This document shows positions 8,370 through 17,490 of a DNA stretch of 39,301 bases, one piece after another; within the stretch, counting starts at the first letter, position 1; every line of letters starts with the position of its first letter. The translations under genes were made by a program, and so were the position numbers. This DNA is from Nitrososphaeraceae archaeon (lineage in GTDB: Archaea; Thermoproteota; Nitrososphaeria; Nitrososphaerales; Nitrososphaeraceae), in NCBI GenBank assembly GCA_009377575.1, contig WHTU01000027.1:1-39301 (forward strand), in the 5' to 3' direction. The notes under the pieces were generated by a model, which was not told the DNA's origin, did no database searches, and saw only the letters and a list, made by a program, of their open reading frames with translations.

Positions 8370-9194
8370 CTAGGTACCGCAAGAAATCGTAAGTAGTATT
8401 AATCTTAATAGCAGGTGCTTGCTTCGAACGAAGTAAATAGAAAATAGCCGCAGCATTCCTCCGTTTTTGATTCGATTATTATCTTCCTCAACAGAAGATT
8501 CTATTCTGGCAATACCCATTGATTCAAGAGTTGCATTTGTTTTCTCGAGTTTTCCTTTCGATAAAAGCCATCGAGGTGATTCTGGTAGGAGCCACCCAAA
8601 TAGTAATGCAAGAAACACTGCTATTCCAGGAATAATCAGTATGACTCTCCAACCGTTTATTATTGTTATTCCAAATACGTAGTCTTGTTCCATTAGAAGG
8701 ATAGCTATTGCACCAGAGAATACTAATCCTATTACTCCTAATAATATTGGGATTGAAGTATATCTTCCACGCTTCGATTTAGGTGACATTTCTCCAATAT
8801 AGACACTGACAATAGTGATGGCGGCACCTCCCCCTGCACCGGCTAACAGCTTAAATATTCCTAGCTGTGACATGTTTTGGGATACTCCTTCAAGTATAGA
8901 TCCTATTCCAAGAATTAAGACTGTTACCATAATGGCATTTTTTCTTCCATAGGAATCAGCGAATAGCGTAATGCAGATAGGACCGATAAGAAATCCTACT
9001 ATATTCATTGAGACGCCAAAGGCTATTTGCGTGTCACTTACATCCCAATTTTTTTTTATGATCGGACTAACATAAGGGAAACTTGCTATATCATAATACG
9101 ACAGGAAAATTGCAAAGCTTAATGCTATAAACACAGTTGTCTTAATTGGTATCCTTGTCAGCGAGTCTAAACTTCTTCCCAATTCATGGCTCAT
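8370..9194 (-). pseudogene. MFS sugar-porter-type transporter, truncated
   Basis: 274 aa covering only the N-terminal half of a ~430 aa major facilitator. Six membrane helices are visible, with the loop 2-3 signature FADSYGRKNA, the GAGGGAAITIVSVYIGEMSP stretch of helix 4, and PESPRWL, which marks the sugar/metabolite:H+ symporter group at the end of TM6. The central loop then runs into LLLRLILLTISCGT and stops. The C-terminal six helices are missing, so transport activity is unlikely. The remaining frame is clean, which points to a recent truncation. Confidence 0.7.
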
Positions 9195-9713
9195 TATCTG
9201 ATCACCCGCAGTGCTTCATTCTGAAATACATGTATGCTATGTAAAATGAGACGATCAAGAAATATGTTGTGGTAACAATAGCTATATGCTGGTTCAACAA
9301 TCTCGGTATATTTTCACATACAAATGATTTTGGTATATTTAAAATAGAAGGCTTAACTTTGAAAATAGAATATAGAGTCAGCTGATATAAAAAAGAAACA
9401 CGGTGATGAACTCTAGATTAATCCTTAACTATTAAAAATCGCCTGAAGTTCTTCTAAAATGAATAGTCATTTTCTTTTTCTAAAATATCGCCTAATTTTT
9501 TAGACGAAGTCATGCCTGGAATGATGTATATTTAGGTCTCGTTACGCATCTCGAATACTTATTTATGAATTGAAAGAATAATCCAAGTATTGCAGCCTGA
9601 ATCCCAGACTTACCAAAATTGGTGTACCCTATCTCATTTTTACATAGTTGGTTATGTATGTATAAGTATAGATGACATAATCTTAATTACTTGCCATTTA
9701 GTTACACCACGAC
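9195..9713. other. Intergenic region, AT-rich
   Basis: Divergent spacer between the truncated transporter and the 9714 gene. A short minus-strand frame near 9470-9530 (MTSSKKLGDILEKENDYSF) looks protein-like but has no neighbours to support it. Nothing else recognised. Confidence 0.3.
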
Positions 9714-10061
9714 ATGCATATACGTGTAAAAGGTGAAGGTGAAGACAAAATTGCCCAGGATCTCATGAAAATGGTCTCAGACGATCCTACTAGTGATCTA
9801 AAGGGATGGATTGAACGAATAGGTAAGACGGCTAAGGAGATATGTAATGATCCAGATTGTAAGCGTATAAAGCTGAAAACGTCTGAAAACGGACAGGATA
9901 TAGGTTTTGATTTCACGGATGAGAATGATGTCGGAGCAATGGACTGTGTGATCAGGGCTATAGAAAGACATATTGATTCTATTCCTATCGATATAAAACC
10001 AACATTTCAAAAAATTGTAGACGATTATAAGTCTAAGAAAGAGAATTTGGAAAGGTCGTAA
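9714..10061 (+). CDS. Hypothetical soluble protein
   Basis: 115 aa, acidic and soluble, not recognised. Mixed alpha/beta character: a strand-like start (MHIRVKGEGEDKIAQDLMKM), a CNDPDCKRIKLKTSENG hairpin with two cysteines five apart, and a C-terminal helix ending KSKKENLERS. No signal or membrane segment. Composition and a clean frame argue for a real gene; it is isolated, with no same-strand partner. Confidence 0.6.
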   Translation: MHIRVKGEGEDKIAQDLMKMVSDDPTSDLKGWIERIGKTAKEICNDPDCKRIKLKTSENGQDIGFDFTDENDVGAMDCVIRAIERHIDSIPIDIKPTFQKIVDDYKSKKENLERS

Positions 10062-10468
10062 AAAGTGTTGGTTACCATATGAAAAAGTGGATACCCTAAT
10101 GTGTTTGTCTTGGGAGTCACTAGTACTGGGTGGGGTATGACAGAATTGGTGGTGGAGTTACTAATACAATAACTGCAACCGCGATAATACTTTTCGTGTT
10201 TCGTTTTGTTTGTCGTTTTGTTTGATTCATGTGTGCAAGACATAACTAATGGAAAATCGATATTCTTGTCTAACTAGATGTAATACTCTTGCAATCCTAA
10301 ATTCTAAGAGCCATAGAATGATGACTGTAAGGGTCAGCATATGCAAAATGACTTGTTATTCATGCCGTAAACAAAAAAAGTCGTACAGGCTTATAGAATA
10401 GGATTTAACAATAACAAATAAAATAAAATGAGATATAGACTGAGATGGAAAAGAAAATAGGAAGAGAT
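10062..10468. other. Convergent intergenic region
   Basis: Lies between the 3' ends of two convergent genes. The repeated GTTTTGTTTGTCGTTTTGTT near 10198-10222 is T-rich and could serve termination. No gene or remnant recognised. Confidence 0.3.
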
Positions 10469-11035
10469 CTATTTGACTGCTTGTGCAATTTTACCCAATG
10501 CCTCTTCCGTTGTCTTCATAAAGTTATCTTTCGCGAAACCTCGTGCGAAAACTGGGATGTTATTCATATCCAAATCCCAAACTACATCAACCCTTGTTGC
10601 ATTGCTATCAGATATGGAATTCAATGTGAGTACTCGGGTGCCTGTCACTGGTCCTTCAGTGATGTTTGTCTGTATTAACTTCTGGTCTGAGCTTAGTGTT
10701 ACAAACTGACGAGTTTTTGTATCCTGGGGTCCAACTCCAATTGTAACCTCTCTATCAACCATGTTACCTGTCTTGTTGATATTTTTAATATCTTTAATTA
10801 TTGGCCAATATTTTGTTTCTTCGTCAACATTCGAAACAATATTCCAAACTTGATCAATAGGTGCAGATATTTCACGAGTGACTTTAAATTGTTCTGTAAG
10901 TAAAGGAGAGGAAGCACTTTGTGCTGAAACTGATGCTACAACACCGCTAGTGAGGATCATTGAAGGTATTGCAAACACTGATACGATTGTCATGACAACT
11001 GTGAATATTGCTCTAGTCATCGAAGTTGTTACCAT
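10469..11035 (-). CDS. Secreted SRPBCC (START-like) protein
   Basis: 188 aa. A signal peptide or anchor occupies about residues 8-38 (hydrophobic, then ASVSAQSASS). Residues 45-185 are a SRPBCC/polyketide-cyclase-like fold: VTREISAPIDQVWNIVSNVD is the classic first strand and helix, with VDVVWDLDMNNIP near the end and the long C-terminal helix TTEEALGKIAQAVK. These folds bind hydrophobic ligands; an exported version is unusual, and no ligand can be named. Its start overlaps the end of the upstream gene by 7 nt, indicating translational coupling with the PepSY protein. Confidence 0.8.
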   Translation of the reverse strand: MVTTSMTRAIFTVVMTIVSVFAIPSMILTSGVVASVSAQSASSPLLTEQFKVTREISAPIDQVWNIVSNVDEETKYWPIIKDIKNINKTGNMVDREVTIGVGPQDTKTRQFVTLSSDQKLIQTNITEGPVTGTRVLTLNSISDSNATRVDVVWDLDMNNIPVFARGFAKDNFMKTTEEALGKIAQAVK

Positions 11036-11661
11036 GATTTAATACCACCATCATCACTATTTGAACCAAACGACTTCCAAGGTGAAGATCCAAATGGCAG
11101 GCTATTCCATAACCCTCCAAAGAAACCATGGTGTCCCTTCCAATGTTCAAAGTTTTCGTGTCTTAATTGACCAAACGACTCCAATGATGTGCCTTCAGAC
11201 GCGCTTAATACTTGTCCGTTCCCTGCATCAATAATTACTTTGTGTATTGTTTTATCAGATGGATTTGCTACCAAGTATGTGTAAGCAAGAAATCCTTCTG
11301 TAACTCCTAAGTGGCCTCCTAATACTGTCCCATTGATGATCTGTTGTTGCGCAGTTTCAGCAGCAGCTGTAAATGGTATCTTTGTATTCTCTTCAAGGAA
11401 ATTCACTATGTTGTCTGCAATATTTACAGATCCATTTATTGTAGATCCTGTTTTATACTGGTTCAGTATCGTTTCATTTGTTCCTAACTGTTGCTGCTGC
11501 TGTTGTTGTTGTTGTGCCATTGTGGATACAAGCGGGGAAACTAGAAAGATAGCTGATAGAAGTATTCCAACTCCCAAGATGGAAGTAATCAGTACCTTCT
11601 TGCTTGCAAATTGTTTGTACGCTTTCATAGCAGAGCGATCTCGGAAGACTATTAAAGCCAT
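11029..11661 (-). CDS. Secreted PepSY-like protein with poly-Gln
   Basis: 210 aa. A membrane or signal segment at about 19-50 is followed by a run of nine Gln after the probable cleavage region. A PepSY-like unit follows (about 90-155: TAQQQIINGTVLGGHLGVTE, then KTIHKVIIDAGNGQVLSASEG). The tail is Gly/Trp/His-rich (WKGHHGFFGGLWNS). PepSY domains bind or inhibit proteases and occur in exported proteins; the partner is unknown. It is the first gene of an overlapping two-gene operon with the exported SRPBCC protein. Confidence 0.7.
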   Translation of the reverse strand: MALIVFRDRSAMKAYKQFASKKVLITSILGVGILLSAIFLVSPLVSTMAQQQQQQQQQLGTNETILNQYKTGSTINGSVNIADNIVNFLEENTKIPFTAAAETAQQQIINGTVLGGHLGVTEGFLAYTYLVANPSDKTIHKVIIDAGNGQVLSASEGTSLESFGQLRHENFEHWKGHHGFFGGLWNSLPFGSSPWKSFGSNSDDGGIKSW

Positions 11662-11791
11662 TGTTCACCAAAGATACGTAACTTTGTTACTTGATGCCTT
11701 GCTGCTTATGGGTTACGATTTAATGTTTCACATCATATTCATTTGCTTTTGATTTTTTGCTTAACTACGTTTAATCTTGACACACCTTTCG

Positions 11792-11935
11792 TTATTGCTC
11801 TGAATCGCATCTATGGTATATTGGAGTTTTGTTTTTTTCTATATCTAGAATTGCAATTTCTTCCTTAAGATCGTTAAAGATTGAATGTAGTGAATGTAGT
11901 GAATGTAGGTGTCCTCTGAAGAACTCTGAACTAAT
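11792..11935 (-). pseudogene. Coding-like remnant carrying an LHS repeat
   Basis: A 47-codon open stretch without start codon reads SSEFFRGHLHSLHSLHSIFN and then DLKEEIAILDIEKNKTPIYH and RCDSEQ. The 9-bp tandem repeat at 11882-11908 is in frame and gives the Leu-His-Ser repeats. Protein-like composition suggests a relic, but no family is recognised. Confidence 0.3.
11882..11908. repeat. Three tandem copies of a 9-bp unit
   Basis: TGAATGTAG occurs three times head to tail with no mismatch. The period of nine keeps frame, consistent with the coding-like stretch on the minus strand. Confidence 0.85.
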
Positions 11936-12768
11936 CTACCACCTTCTCTTAGCATGATTTTGCGAATCTATGCTAGAAAAAAGTTATCTTTTTGACTGCA
12001 CAGACCTAAAGTTATGTGATATATGAAATGATGAGTTAAGGCGTTTCCGTCTCTATGCGACTTTCATTCCTAACCCATCTCCCCATTATCATAATATTCT
12101 GATTTCCTGTCAGAAACAGTTAAGGAGTTGGTTATTCTTTTTTGGTACACATAAGTTACTCATAGGAGGTTGAGGTCAGGAATGAGCACCCTGATCTATT
12201 ACCTCCGCCTGATTTGAACCGCTTTATACAATATGGTATGTTATGTAGTACGTTCATAATCCACAACTATGGCGGCCAGACCTGCAATTCAAACAGAATC
12301 TCCATATCTAGCCGCATAGCTTGTATTATTGCTTTTTACATGTATGTTAGTAGGGTATGTTATGTTTAGGATACCAGGTGAATAGCCAGATACAATAAAT
12401 TACCGGTTTTATCTTGACGTGGGCCACGACAAAGTGTATTGTAAATGAAACTTACGCAAATTCAGGGTGATATTTACTCACATTAACGGCACTGCATCGC
12501 AAACAATCCTTCCAAAGATTTTCAGTCTCTAGGATAAGTAGATTTGAAATTTACGGGAATCCTAGCGAGGAATTACAAAATGTGCTCAGAAGCTTTGGTC
12601 CACAGACCTACAATCTATTTGCAGGATTCAGTCGTTGAGAGGCATCGATCTGGAACTACTTTAGCATTTTGACCTATCATGCTATTGAATGTCGTGTTGT
12701 AATAGTACTATTATAAGTATGCGTCAGAACTATGACCAATATATAGTATATTGCAATCCGAAATACTT
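11936..12768. other. Long intergenic region with two open stretches
   Basis: Mostly empty. A plus-strand stretch from 12166 reads EVEVRNEHPDLLPPPDLNRF and then IQYGML before less convincing sequence. A second, at 12471-12638, is listed separately. No RNA gene or mobile element recognised. Confidence 0.3.
12471..12638 (+). pseudogene. Coding-like remnant
   Basis: 55 open codons without a start, ending SRFEIYGNPSEELQNVLRSF and then GPQTYNLFAGFSR before TGA. The composition is that of a folded protein rather than random frame, but I cannot name a family. Probably the 3' end of a lost gene. Confidence 0.3.
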
Positions 12769-13038
12769 CTATGGAAATGGAGTGAAGTTTTCGCTAGATT
12801 CAACTTTTCCCTCTGCTTGTCCAGTTGCTATAGCAACACTATTTTCGTCCCCCTGTACTTGAGAACCTACGTTGGAGCACAAGACATTCAATGGGAACCA
12901 GTAGTTACCGCAATCATTATTCTGTGATATCATTTGGCTTTTTTCGTAACTACTAGCATATACAATATGCGTGCCTACAATTGAAGCTGCAACTAGAGAG
13001 ATGAAGGCTGCAATAGTGACAAGAAATCCATAGTTCAT
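12769..13038 (-). CDS. Small secreted protein, QGDxN family, copy 1
   Basis: 89 aa. Signal peptide or anchor at 1-29, then a short mature domain: YEKSQMISQNNDCGNYWFPL, NVLCSNVGSQVQGDENSVAI. It shares YEKSQ-SQ-N-CGN-PLNV-C-N-SQ-QGD-N-V with the copy at 13253, including two Cys about 14 residues apart that could form a disulfide. The C-terminal tail here is extended and acidic. I recall expanded families of this kind in soil ammonia-oxidising archaea, but the function is unknown. 214 nt separate the two copies, each with its own 5' region. Confidence 0.75.
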   Translation of the reverse strand: MNYGFLVTIAAFISLVAASIVGTHIVYASSYEKSQMISQNNDCGNYWFPLNVLCSNVGSQVQGDENSVAIATGQAEGKVESSENFTPFP

Positions 13039-13252
13039 ATTTCCATAATATATCTATCATTTGGAGTTTATGTCATTTAAGAAAAAACAATATGATACAC
13101 AAATCTTATATCTATTATATCAAATATTATGAAAAAATCTTCGCTACTACAAATCTGAACTTGCAATTATAATATCTTATAGTCCAAGATTATGTTCATA
13201 TATTAAACTTCAAGATAAAAAAAAGTGATGCGCTAGATGGCGGTGATTTTTG

Positions 13253-13489
13253 TCATTGTACTCCGATTACGTTTACTGCATTTCCGTCGCCCTGTATTTG
13301 CGATAATAGATTTTGACAGAAAACATTCAATGGCAATTTACCGTTGCCACATGAATTGGCTTGAGATGCTGCTTGGCTCTTCTCATATTTCTTCTTTCCA
13401 GCAAAGGCGCTATCTGTTGTAGAAAGTGCTGTTGCGCCGATCAACATAACTGTCACTGCAGCTACAATAAGGAGATGTTTATTGTTCAT
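13253..13489 (-). CDS. Small secreted protein, QGDxN family, copy 2
   Basis: 78 aa. Signal peptide at 1-30 ending near DSAFAGKKK, then KYEKSQAASQANSCGNGKLP, LNVFCQNLLSQIQGDGNAVN and a short end. The mature part is only ~45 residues with two cysteines. The SQIQGDGNAV ending is reminiscent of the short Gly-Asn/Asp repeats of extracellular beta-structured subunits, which is speculation. It is paralogous to the neighbour at 12769, so the pair arose by tandem duplication. Confidence 0.75.
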   Translation of the reverse strand: MNNKHLLIVAAVTVMLIGATALSTTDSAFAGKKKYEKSQAASQANSCGNGKLPLNVFCQNLLSQIQGDGNAVNVIGVQ

Positions 13490-13676
13490 ACTTCTGATAA
13501 TTTGTAATCACTGTCTTGCTTTTCTATTTTAAGAAAAAACAAGCACTAAATTAAATCTGATTTATTTTCTACTAGAAACATGAAATGTGTAGCGTAACAG
13601 AAAAAATTCCAAAATGGCAGCGGATTATCAATAATGGGAATGCATGAACTGCTGCTAACCTTTGCAACTTCTTTCA

Positions 13677-14612
13677 TCATTCATGTCGCAAGCTGGTGGT
13701 TACTCGCTGGCGCTCCAATGTATTACGATCCCAGTCTGCACTGGTCGCGGCAGCTTCATAGGTGCTTTGGAGGAAATTCAGCAATGTCTCATCAGGTGCA
13801 TTTGACGTTCGGATCACATCATACGGCAGCAAGAATTCACCCATCCCAGTATGATAGAAGGCCTCAGGTGGTTGGATTGAATAATCCTTAAAACCATGGG
13901 GTTCGGGATAAGCATAGGCATAGAAAACTGGTTCATTGACTGGACCACCACCGGGCCAGAATCCGCAACTACTCACTTCATGCGAATATGCTTCTGCCTG
14001 CACAAACTGGGCTACGTTTGGCGCCCCGGGATGCGGAGGTGCTGGGCGTCCTGAAAAACGGGTCACAGCTAGATCAAAAGCCCCCCAGAAAAAATGCACT
14101 GGGCTCACCTTGCCTGTGAACCTGCAACGGAACTCCGTAAGCACTCTACTAGTCTGTGCCAAAATTCGCCAGAACCTCTGGGCATATTCTGGATCATATG
14201 CTGCGTGTTTTTGATCCTTTTCGAATGGGGTTCGATCAGGCACTTCCACTGGCGTGGTCCAAATTGTTACAGGCATATCAAGTGATACTAAGGATGCCAT
14301 CAATTCTTGATAAAATTCAGCTACTGAGCGCGGTCTCAGAGCAATCGTCTTCGTATAACCTTCTGCCGTTTCAATGATTAAACGGTGAGCTATGAAATCG
14401 AAGCTTATCTGTAATAGTAGATCATGGTATGACATAGCGGATGTGGTGAGTCCGCGAGATGTCACATATAAGGCAGAATTCCACCAGTGATTCTCAAGAT
14501 GCGTGAGTGCTAATCGAATCTTTCCCACTATCTGAGTCCACATATGGAGTGTCTCATAAGTGTCCTTCCACTCTGCCAACGGTAATTCTGGCCATATGTT
14601 CACTGTAGTCAT
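13677..14612 (-). CDS. DUF5996 family protein
   Basis: 311 aa soluble protein matching the DUF5996 layout: WPELPLAEWKDTYETLHMWT at the start, the HWWNSALYVTSRGLTTS block, then FWGAFDLAVTRFSGRPAPPH and the GFWPGGG/FYAYAYPEPHGF region. Function unknown. Coding sequence is visibly GC-richer than neighbours and the family is common in bacteria, suggesting transfer into this lineage. Its ATG overlaps the upstream stop by one base (TAATG), so it is translationally coupled to the 74 aa ORF. The end, ERQRVTTSLRHE, looks intact. Confidence 0.88.
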   Translation of the reverse strand: MTTVNIWPELPLAEWKDTYETLHMWTQIVGKIRLALTHLENHWWNSALYVTSRGLTTSAMSYHDLLLQISFDFIAHRLIIETAEGYTKTIALRPRSVAEFYQELMASLVSLDMPVTIWTTPVEVPDRTPFEKDQKHAAYDPEYAQRFWRILAQTSRVLTEFRCRFTGKVSPVHFFWGAFDLAVTRFSGRPAPPHPGAPNVAQFVQAEAYSHEVSSCGFWPGGGPVNEPVFYAYAYPEPHGFKDYSIQPPEAFYHTGMGEFLLPYDVIRTSNAPDETLLNFLQSTYEAAATSADWDRNTLERQRVTTSLRHE

Positions 14613-14836
14613 TAGACCACTTCCCTCATCATCATCAAACGTACCAACATATCGTGTAGAAGAGGATAATGAGTTTCTGTCCAGCGAACTTCGCCAAGAG
14701 TGTCAACGAATATAGTCCGACTTTCGCTGAAGAACTTTGGGTCAAGTTCAGACCCTTGAGGTTCAGGAACATGTATCATATAATCATATAACAGAATCAG
14801 GTATCTAAGATTTTGTTTTTGATTTACGGGTACCAT
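14612..14836 (-). CDS. Small hypothetical, coupled to DUF5996 gene
   Basis: 74 aa, not recognised. Starts MVPVNQKQNLRYLILLYDYM and ends LLHDMLVRLMMMREVV. The stop overlaps the DUF5996 start by one base. It may be an independent partner or the remnant of a larger gene transferred together with its neighbour. Confidence 0.55.
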   Translation of the reverse strand: MVPVNQKQNLRYLILLYDYMIHVPEPQGSELDPKFFSESRTIFVDTLGEVRWTETHYPLLHDMLVRLMMMREVV

Positions 14837-14896
14837 TATAATGATTACCTAAAAATATGGCGACCACAAACACTGCTGGCAGTTGAGGCCTTCCAC

Positions 14897-17131
14897 TTAT
14901 ATCACGTGTATTTTGACTGCCTTTGATATTGAAACAGATTCATCCTCAGCTCCTAACATTAATGTGTATTCTCCAGGTATCGTATTTTGTGATGGTGTTA
15001 ATAAAAATGATACTTCCTGTTCAATGTTGTTGTCATCATTATCATTTTCGTCCTTATCAAACGAAATTAGAGGGACATCGAAGTACCCGCTAGAATTTCC
15101 AAGGTATCCAGTAGAAGTAAATGTTCCTGCTGCTCTCATCGTTATAAGGTCATCGTATTTAGACAGACCGGTGATTGAGGTTTGTTTATCATCTTTATCA
15201 TTTTCATACTTCAGATCCATTGCGACAACCATCTTTATTTTCTCAGATTCCCCTCTTTTAACAGTTAAATCCCTATCAGATTCTTGAATCTCAACATCAA
15301 ATGGGAGATCTTTGGTGACATCTATTCTTCCTATTTTGTTTGTGGACCACTCTGTAAACCATACTTCTCCTACAGCATCCTTCATGTTTTCTTCTTCATC
15401 TTCCTCCCTTTCGTCACTCTCCATTAGTGCAAAATTTAACACATTAGCAATACCACAATTCTTCATCCCGTTATGGTATTCACCAATCGAATCCTGTGCA
15501 CCAGCTCTTCCAACTTCTTCACAATTACCCCATTCATTATTCTGAGAAGGAATCCAATATTCTACAAGCTCTTGCTCAGAGGGGTCAAATTTGGATATTT
15601 TGTTTCCCTGCTGTTGGTTAAACCATATGGAACCATCACTTGCTTTCTTGATCCATGAAGGTAATGTATAGTATCCATTACGAAGATCATCATCCTTAGT
15701 CTCATTATCATTATCATTATTACCAATATCATAAAATGGCATACCGAAAATCCTAGGAGAAGCCATTGAAGTTGTGTATCTTTCAATATTTATATCATAA
15801 CTTGCATTTTGGCTGCTGCCTTCCCTCTGGTTTGCCTGATTATTTTCATTATCATTTTTCTTTTTTTCTTCCTCGCTTAATCCATAGTTATAAAAGATGC
15901 TTGTCCCAGGATTCGTAATCCAAAGCTCTGTAGTATCACCCTGGTTATTGTCATTAAGATTATTATCACCTACTACTATGCCAAGAGGAGAGCTAAGGTC
16001 GTCTGGCAATCCAAATATATTAAAAGTCTTGCTATCTAGATCGTATTCTATTATCTGACCTTTTCTTGAATATGATAACATGGAAATCCATGCCGAATTT
16101 CTGTCCTCATCAAACTCAAATGAACCTGAAGTCACATAAAACGGATCTATATTTTTAAATCCATATTCAATAGGAAGTTTAATTTCATGAATACCATTAG
16201 CGGTGCCATTTTTTAACTCGTCAATTTTTGCATACCACAAGGATGGAACAAATGTACCAATAAAGTATATTGACTTGCCTTCCTCATTCTCGTCCTTCTC
16301 ACCATCATCATTATCATCATCTGTACTCTTATTAGTAACGATATTGATAGTTATGGGATAGATAGTGCCAAATGATTCTGACTGAGCAGGAATCCTATAT
16401 ACTTCGAACTGCTCAGTAGATTTCTTGAAACGCCATATGGCGTTCTGAGCTGTATCAGTAAACCAAATCTCGTCTGACTCACCAGCATTTTCATTATCTA
16501 TTTTCACATCCCATACCTGTGAAAAGCCTCTTGGATTTTCTCGAACATACCATTGTGGAATCGTGTGCTGTTCAAATTTATTTTCTGTAATGTCATACAT
16601 TCCTAATATACCTCTTTTCGTGGATACATACCAGACCTCCTTATCTTTACTATCTACTGCAATACCCAACGGCATTTCGCAGCTTTGAGGAAGTCTGTAC
16701 TCTAAAACATAGTCAGAATATCCAGCTGTAGTGGAATTAATTCCACAAAAGCCTTTCCTAAATCCCTCTTGTCGTGAACTCGTAGTAATAGTAGAAGAAT
16801 CTGAAGTTAAATTTTGGCTCTCGGTTGTGTTGCTATTAATATTATTATTATTATTAGTTCTATTGCTCTTATGCTCCAATATAGTAATATTTAATGGCAT
16901 GTCAACGAATTGAACATCAGAATTTTTTTGATGTTCTGAATAAGATTCGCTATAATCAAAAGAGTGCGGCAACTTGTCGGACTCTTGTCCATAAACAGAA
17001 TTATCATTTGTATTGTTATGAGCAATGGATAAAACATAAAATGCAGGTAAGAACGCAAAAGCAAATACCGTTATCACCAATACACTCAAGGGCATAATAG
17101 TCATATGAACACAAATAGATTGTATCCACAC
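14897..17131 (-). CDS. Secreted Vgb-like beta-propeller protein
   Basis: 744 aa. N-terminal signal/anchor (about 12-35), a disordered Asn/Ser-rich linker with many NxS/T sequons, then a streptogramin-lyase-like (Vgb) propeller. Blade motifs recur as LGIAVDSKDKEVWYVSTKRG, DEIWFTDTAQNAIWRF, TELWITNPGTSIFYNYG, DGSIWFNQQQGNKISKFD and GEVWFTEWSTNKIGRID, the typical VWFTD...GKIGRFD pattern. A C-terminal Ig-like domain (about 630-744) ends GEYTLMLGAEDESVSISKAV. Loops are inflated with Asp/Glu/Asn runs. Probably cell-surface; Vgb lyase activity should not be assumed, since these propellers are common in archaeal exoproteins. Confidence 0.8.
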   Translation of the reverse strand: MWIQSICVHMTIMPLSVLVITVFAFAFLPAFYVLSIAHNNTNDNSVYGQESDKLPHSFDYSESYSEHQKNSDVQFVDMPLNITILEHKSNRTNNNNNINSNTTESQNLTSDSSTITTSSRQEGFRKGFCGINSTTAGYSDYVLEYRLPQSCEMPLGIAVDSKDKEVWYVSTKRGILGMYDITENKFEQHTIPQWYVRENPRGFSQVWDVKIDNENAGESDEIWFTDTAQNAIWRFKKSTEQFEVYRIPAQSESFGTIYPITINIVTNKSTDDDNDDGEKDENEEGKSIYFIGTFVPSLWYAKIDELKNGTANGIHEIKLPIEYGFKNIDPFYVTSGSFEFDEDRNSAWISMLSYSRKGQIIEYDLDSKTFNIFGLPDDLSSPLGIVVGDNNLNDNNQGDTTELWITNPGTSIFYNYGLSEEEKKKNDNENNQANQREGSSQNASYDINIERYTTSMASPRIFGMPFYDIGNNDNDNETKDDDLRNGYYTLPSWIKKASDGSIWFNQQQGNKISKFDPSEQELVEYWIPSQNNEWGNCEEVGRAGAQDSIGEYHNGMKNCGIANVLNFALMESDEREEDEEENMKDAVGEVWFTEWSTNKIGRIDVTKDLPFDVEIQESDRDLTVKRGESEKIKMVVAMDLKYENDKDDKQTSITGLSKYDDLITMRAAGTFTSTGYLGNSSGYFDVPLISFDKDENDNDDNNIEQEVSFLLTPSQNTIPGEYTLMLGAEDESVSISKAVKIHVI

Positions 17132-17221
17132 CGAAATTAATCTTTATGAATTACCTAGAAATTGAGAATCTACTTTCGTGCAATTACAACTAATCATTAT
17201 CTTCTACTATAGAAATTATCG

Positions 17222-17335
17222 CTAGCAGAGGACTGTCTACAACAAGATAGCGGCAGTATTAGTAATACTCATTACATCCCCCACAATCAGTTCCTATTTG
17301 GCAATGTAACTATTAATCCTGTTATCCTCTGCTAG
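17222..17335. repeat. 114-bp unit bounded by 11-bp inverted repeats
   Basis: CTAGCAGAGGA at 17222-17232 is repeated exactly inverted as TCCTCTGCTAG at 17325-17335. Inside, 17255-17269 is a perfect palindrome around one base (AGTATTA-G-TAATACT). There is no coding frame. It could be a miniature inverted-repeat element or a large structured regulatory site between the divergent propeller and cupredoxin genes; no target-site duplication is obvious. Confidence 0.5.
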
Positions 17336-17458
17336 TAGTATTATTTGTACTTGCATAATATATTAATATGGCCTTCTTATCTTGGACACTTCTAATAAGA
17401 AAACATGTCGCAGATTGTTTTATACTATTTTCTTATCAGATAAATGTCGATCATCAAT

Positions 17459-17467
17459 ATTTATATT
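17459..17467 (+). promoter_or_regulatory. TATA box of cupredoxin gene
   Basis: ATTTATATT lies 24-32 nt upstream of the ATG at 17491, so the transcript would be nearly leaderless, as is usual in these archaea. Confidence 0.5.
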
Positions 17468-17490
17468 GTATGTAGAACTAAAATCTCTTA

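Noticed and set aside
10025-10243. 72 aa minus-strand frame
   Set aside because: Overlaps the end of the 9714 gene and the convergent spacer; Thr/Ser/Cys-rich with no structure.
11333-11752. 139 aa plus-strand frame with a Cys run
   Set aside because: The Cys run is the antisense of the poly-Gln tract of the PepSY gene; no independent support.
11882-11908. Possible CRISPR-like repeat
   Set aside because: Units are 9 bp and contiguous without spacers; no cas gene is present.
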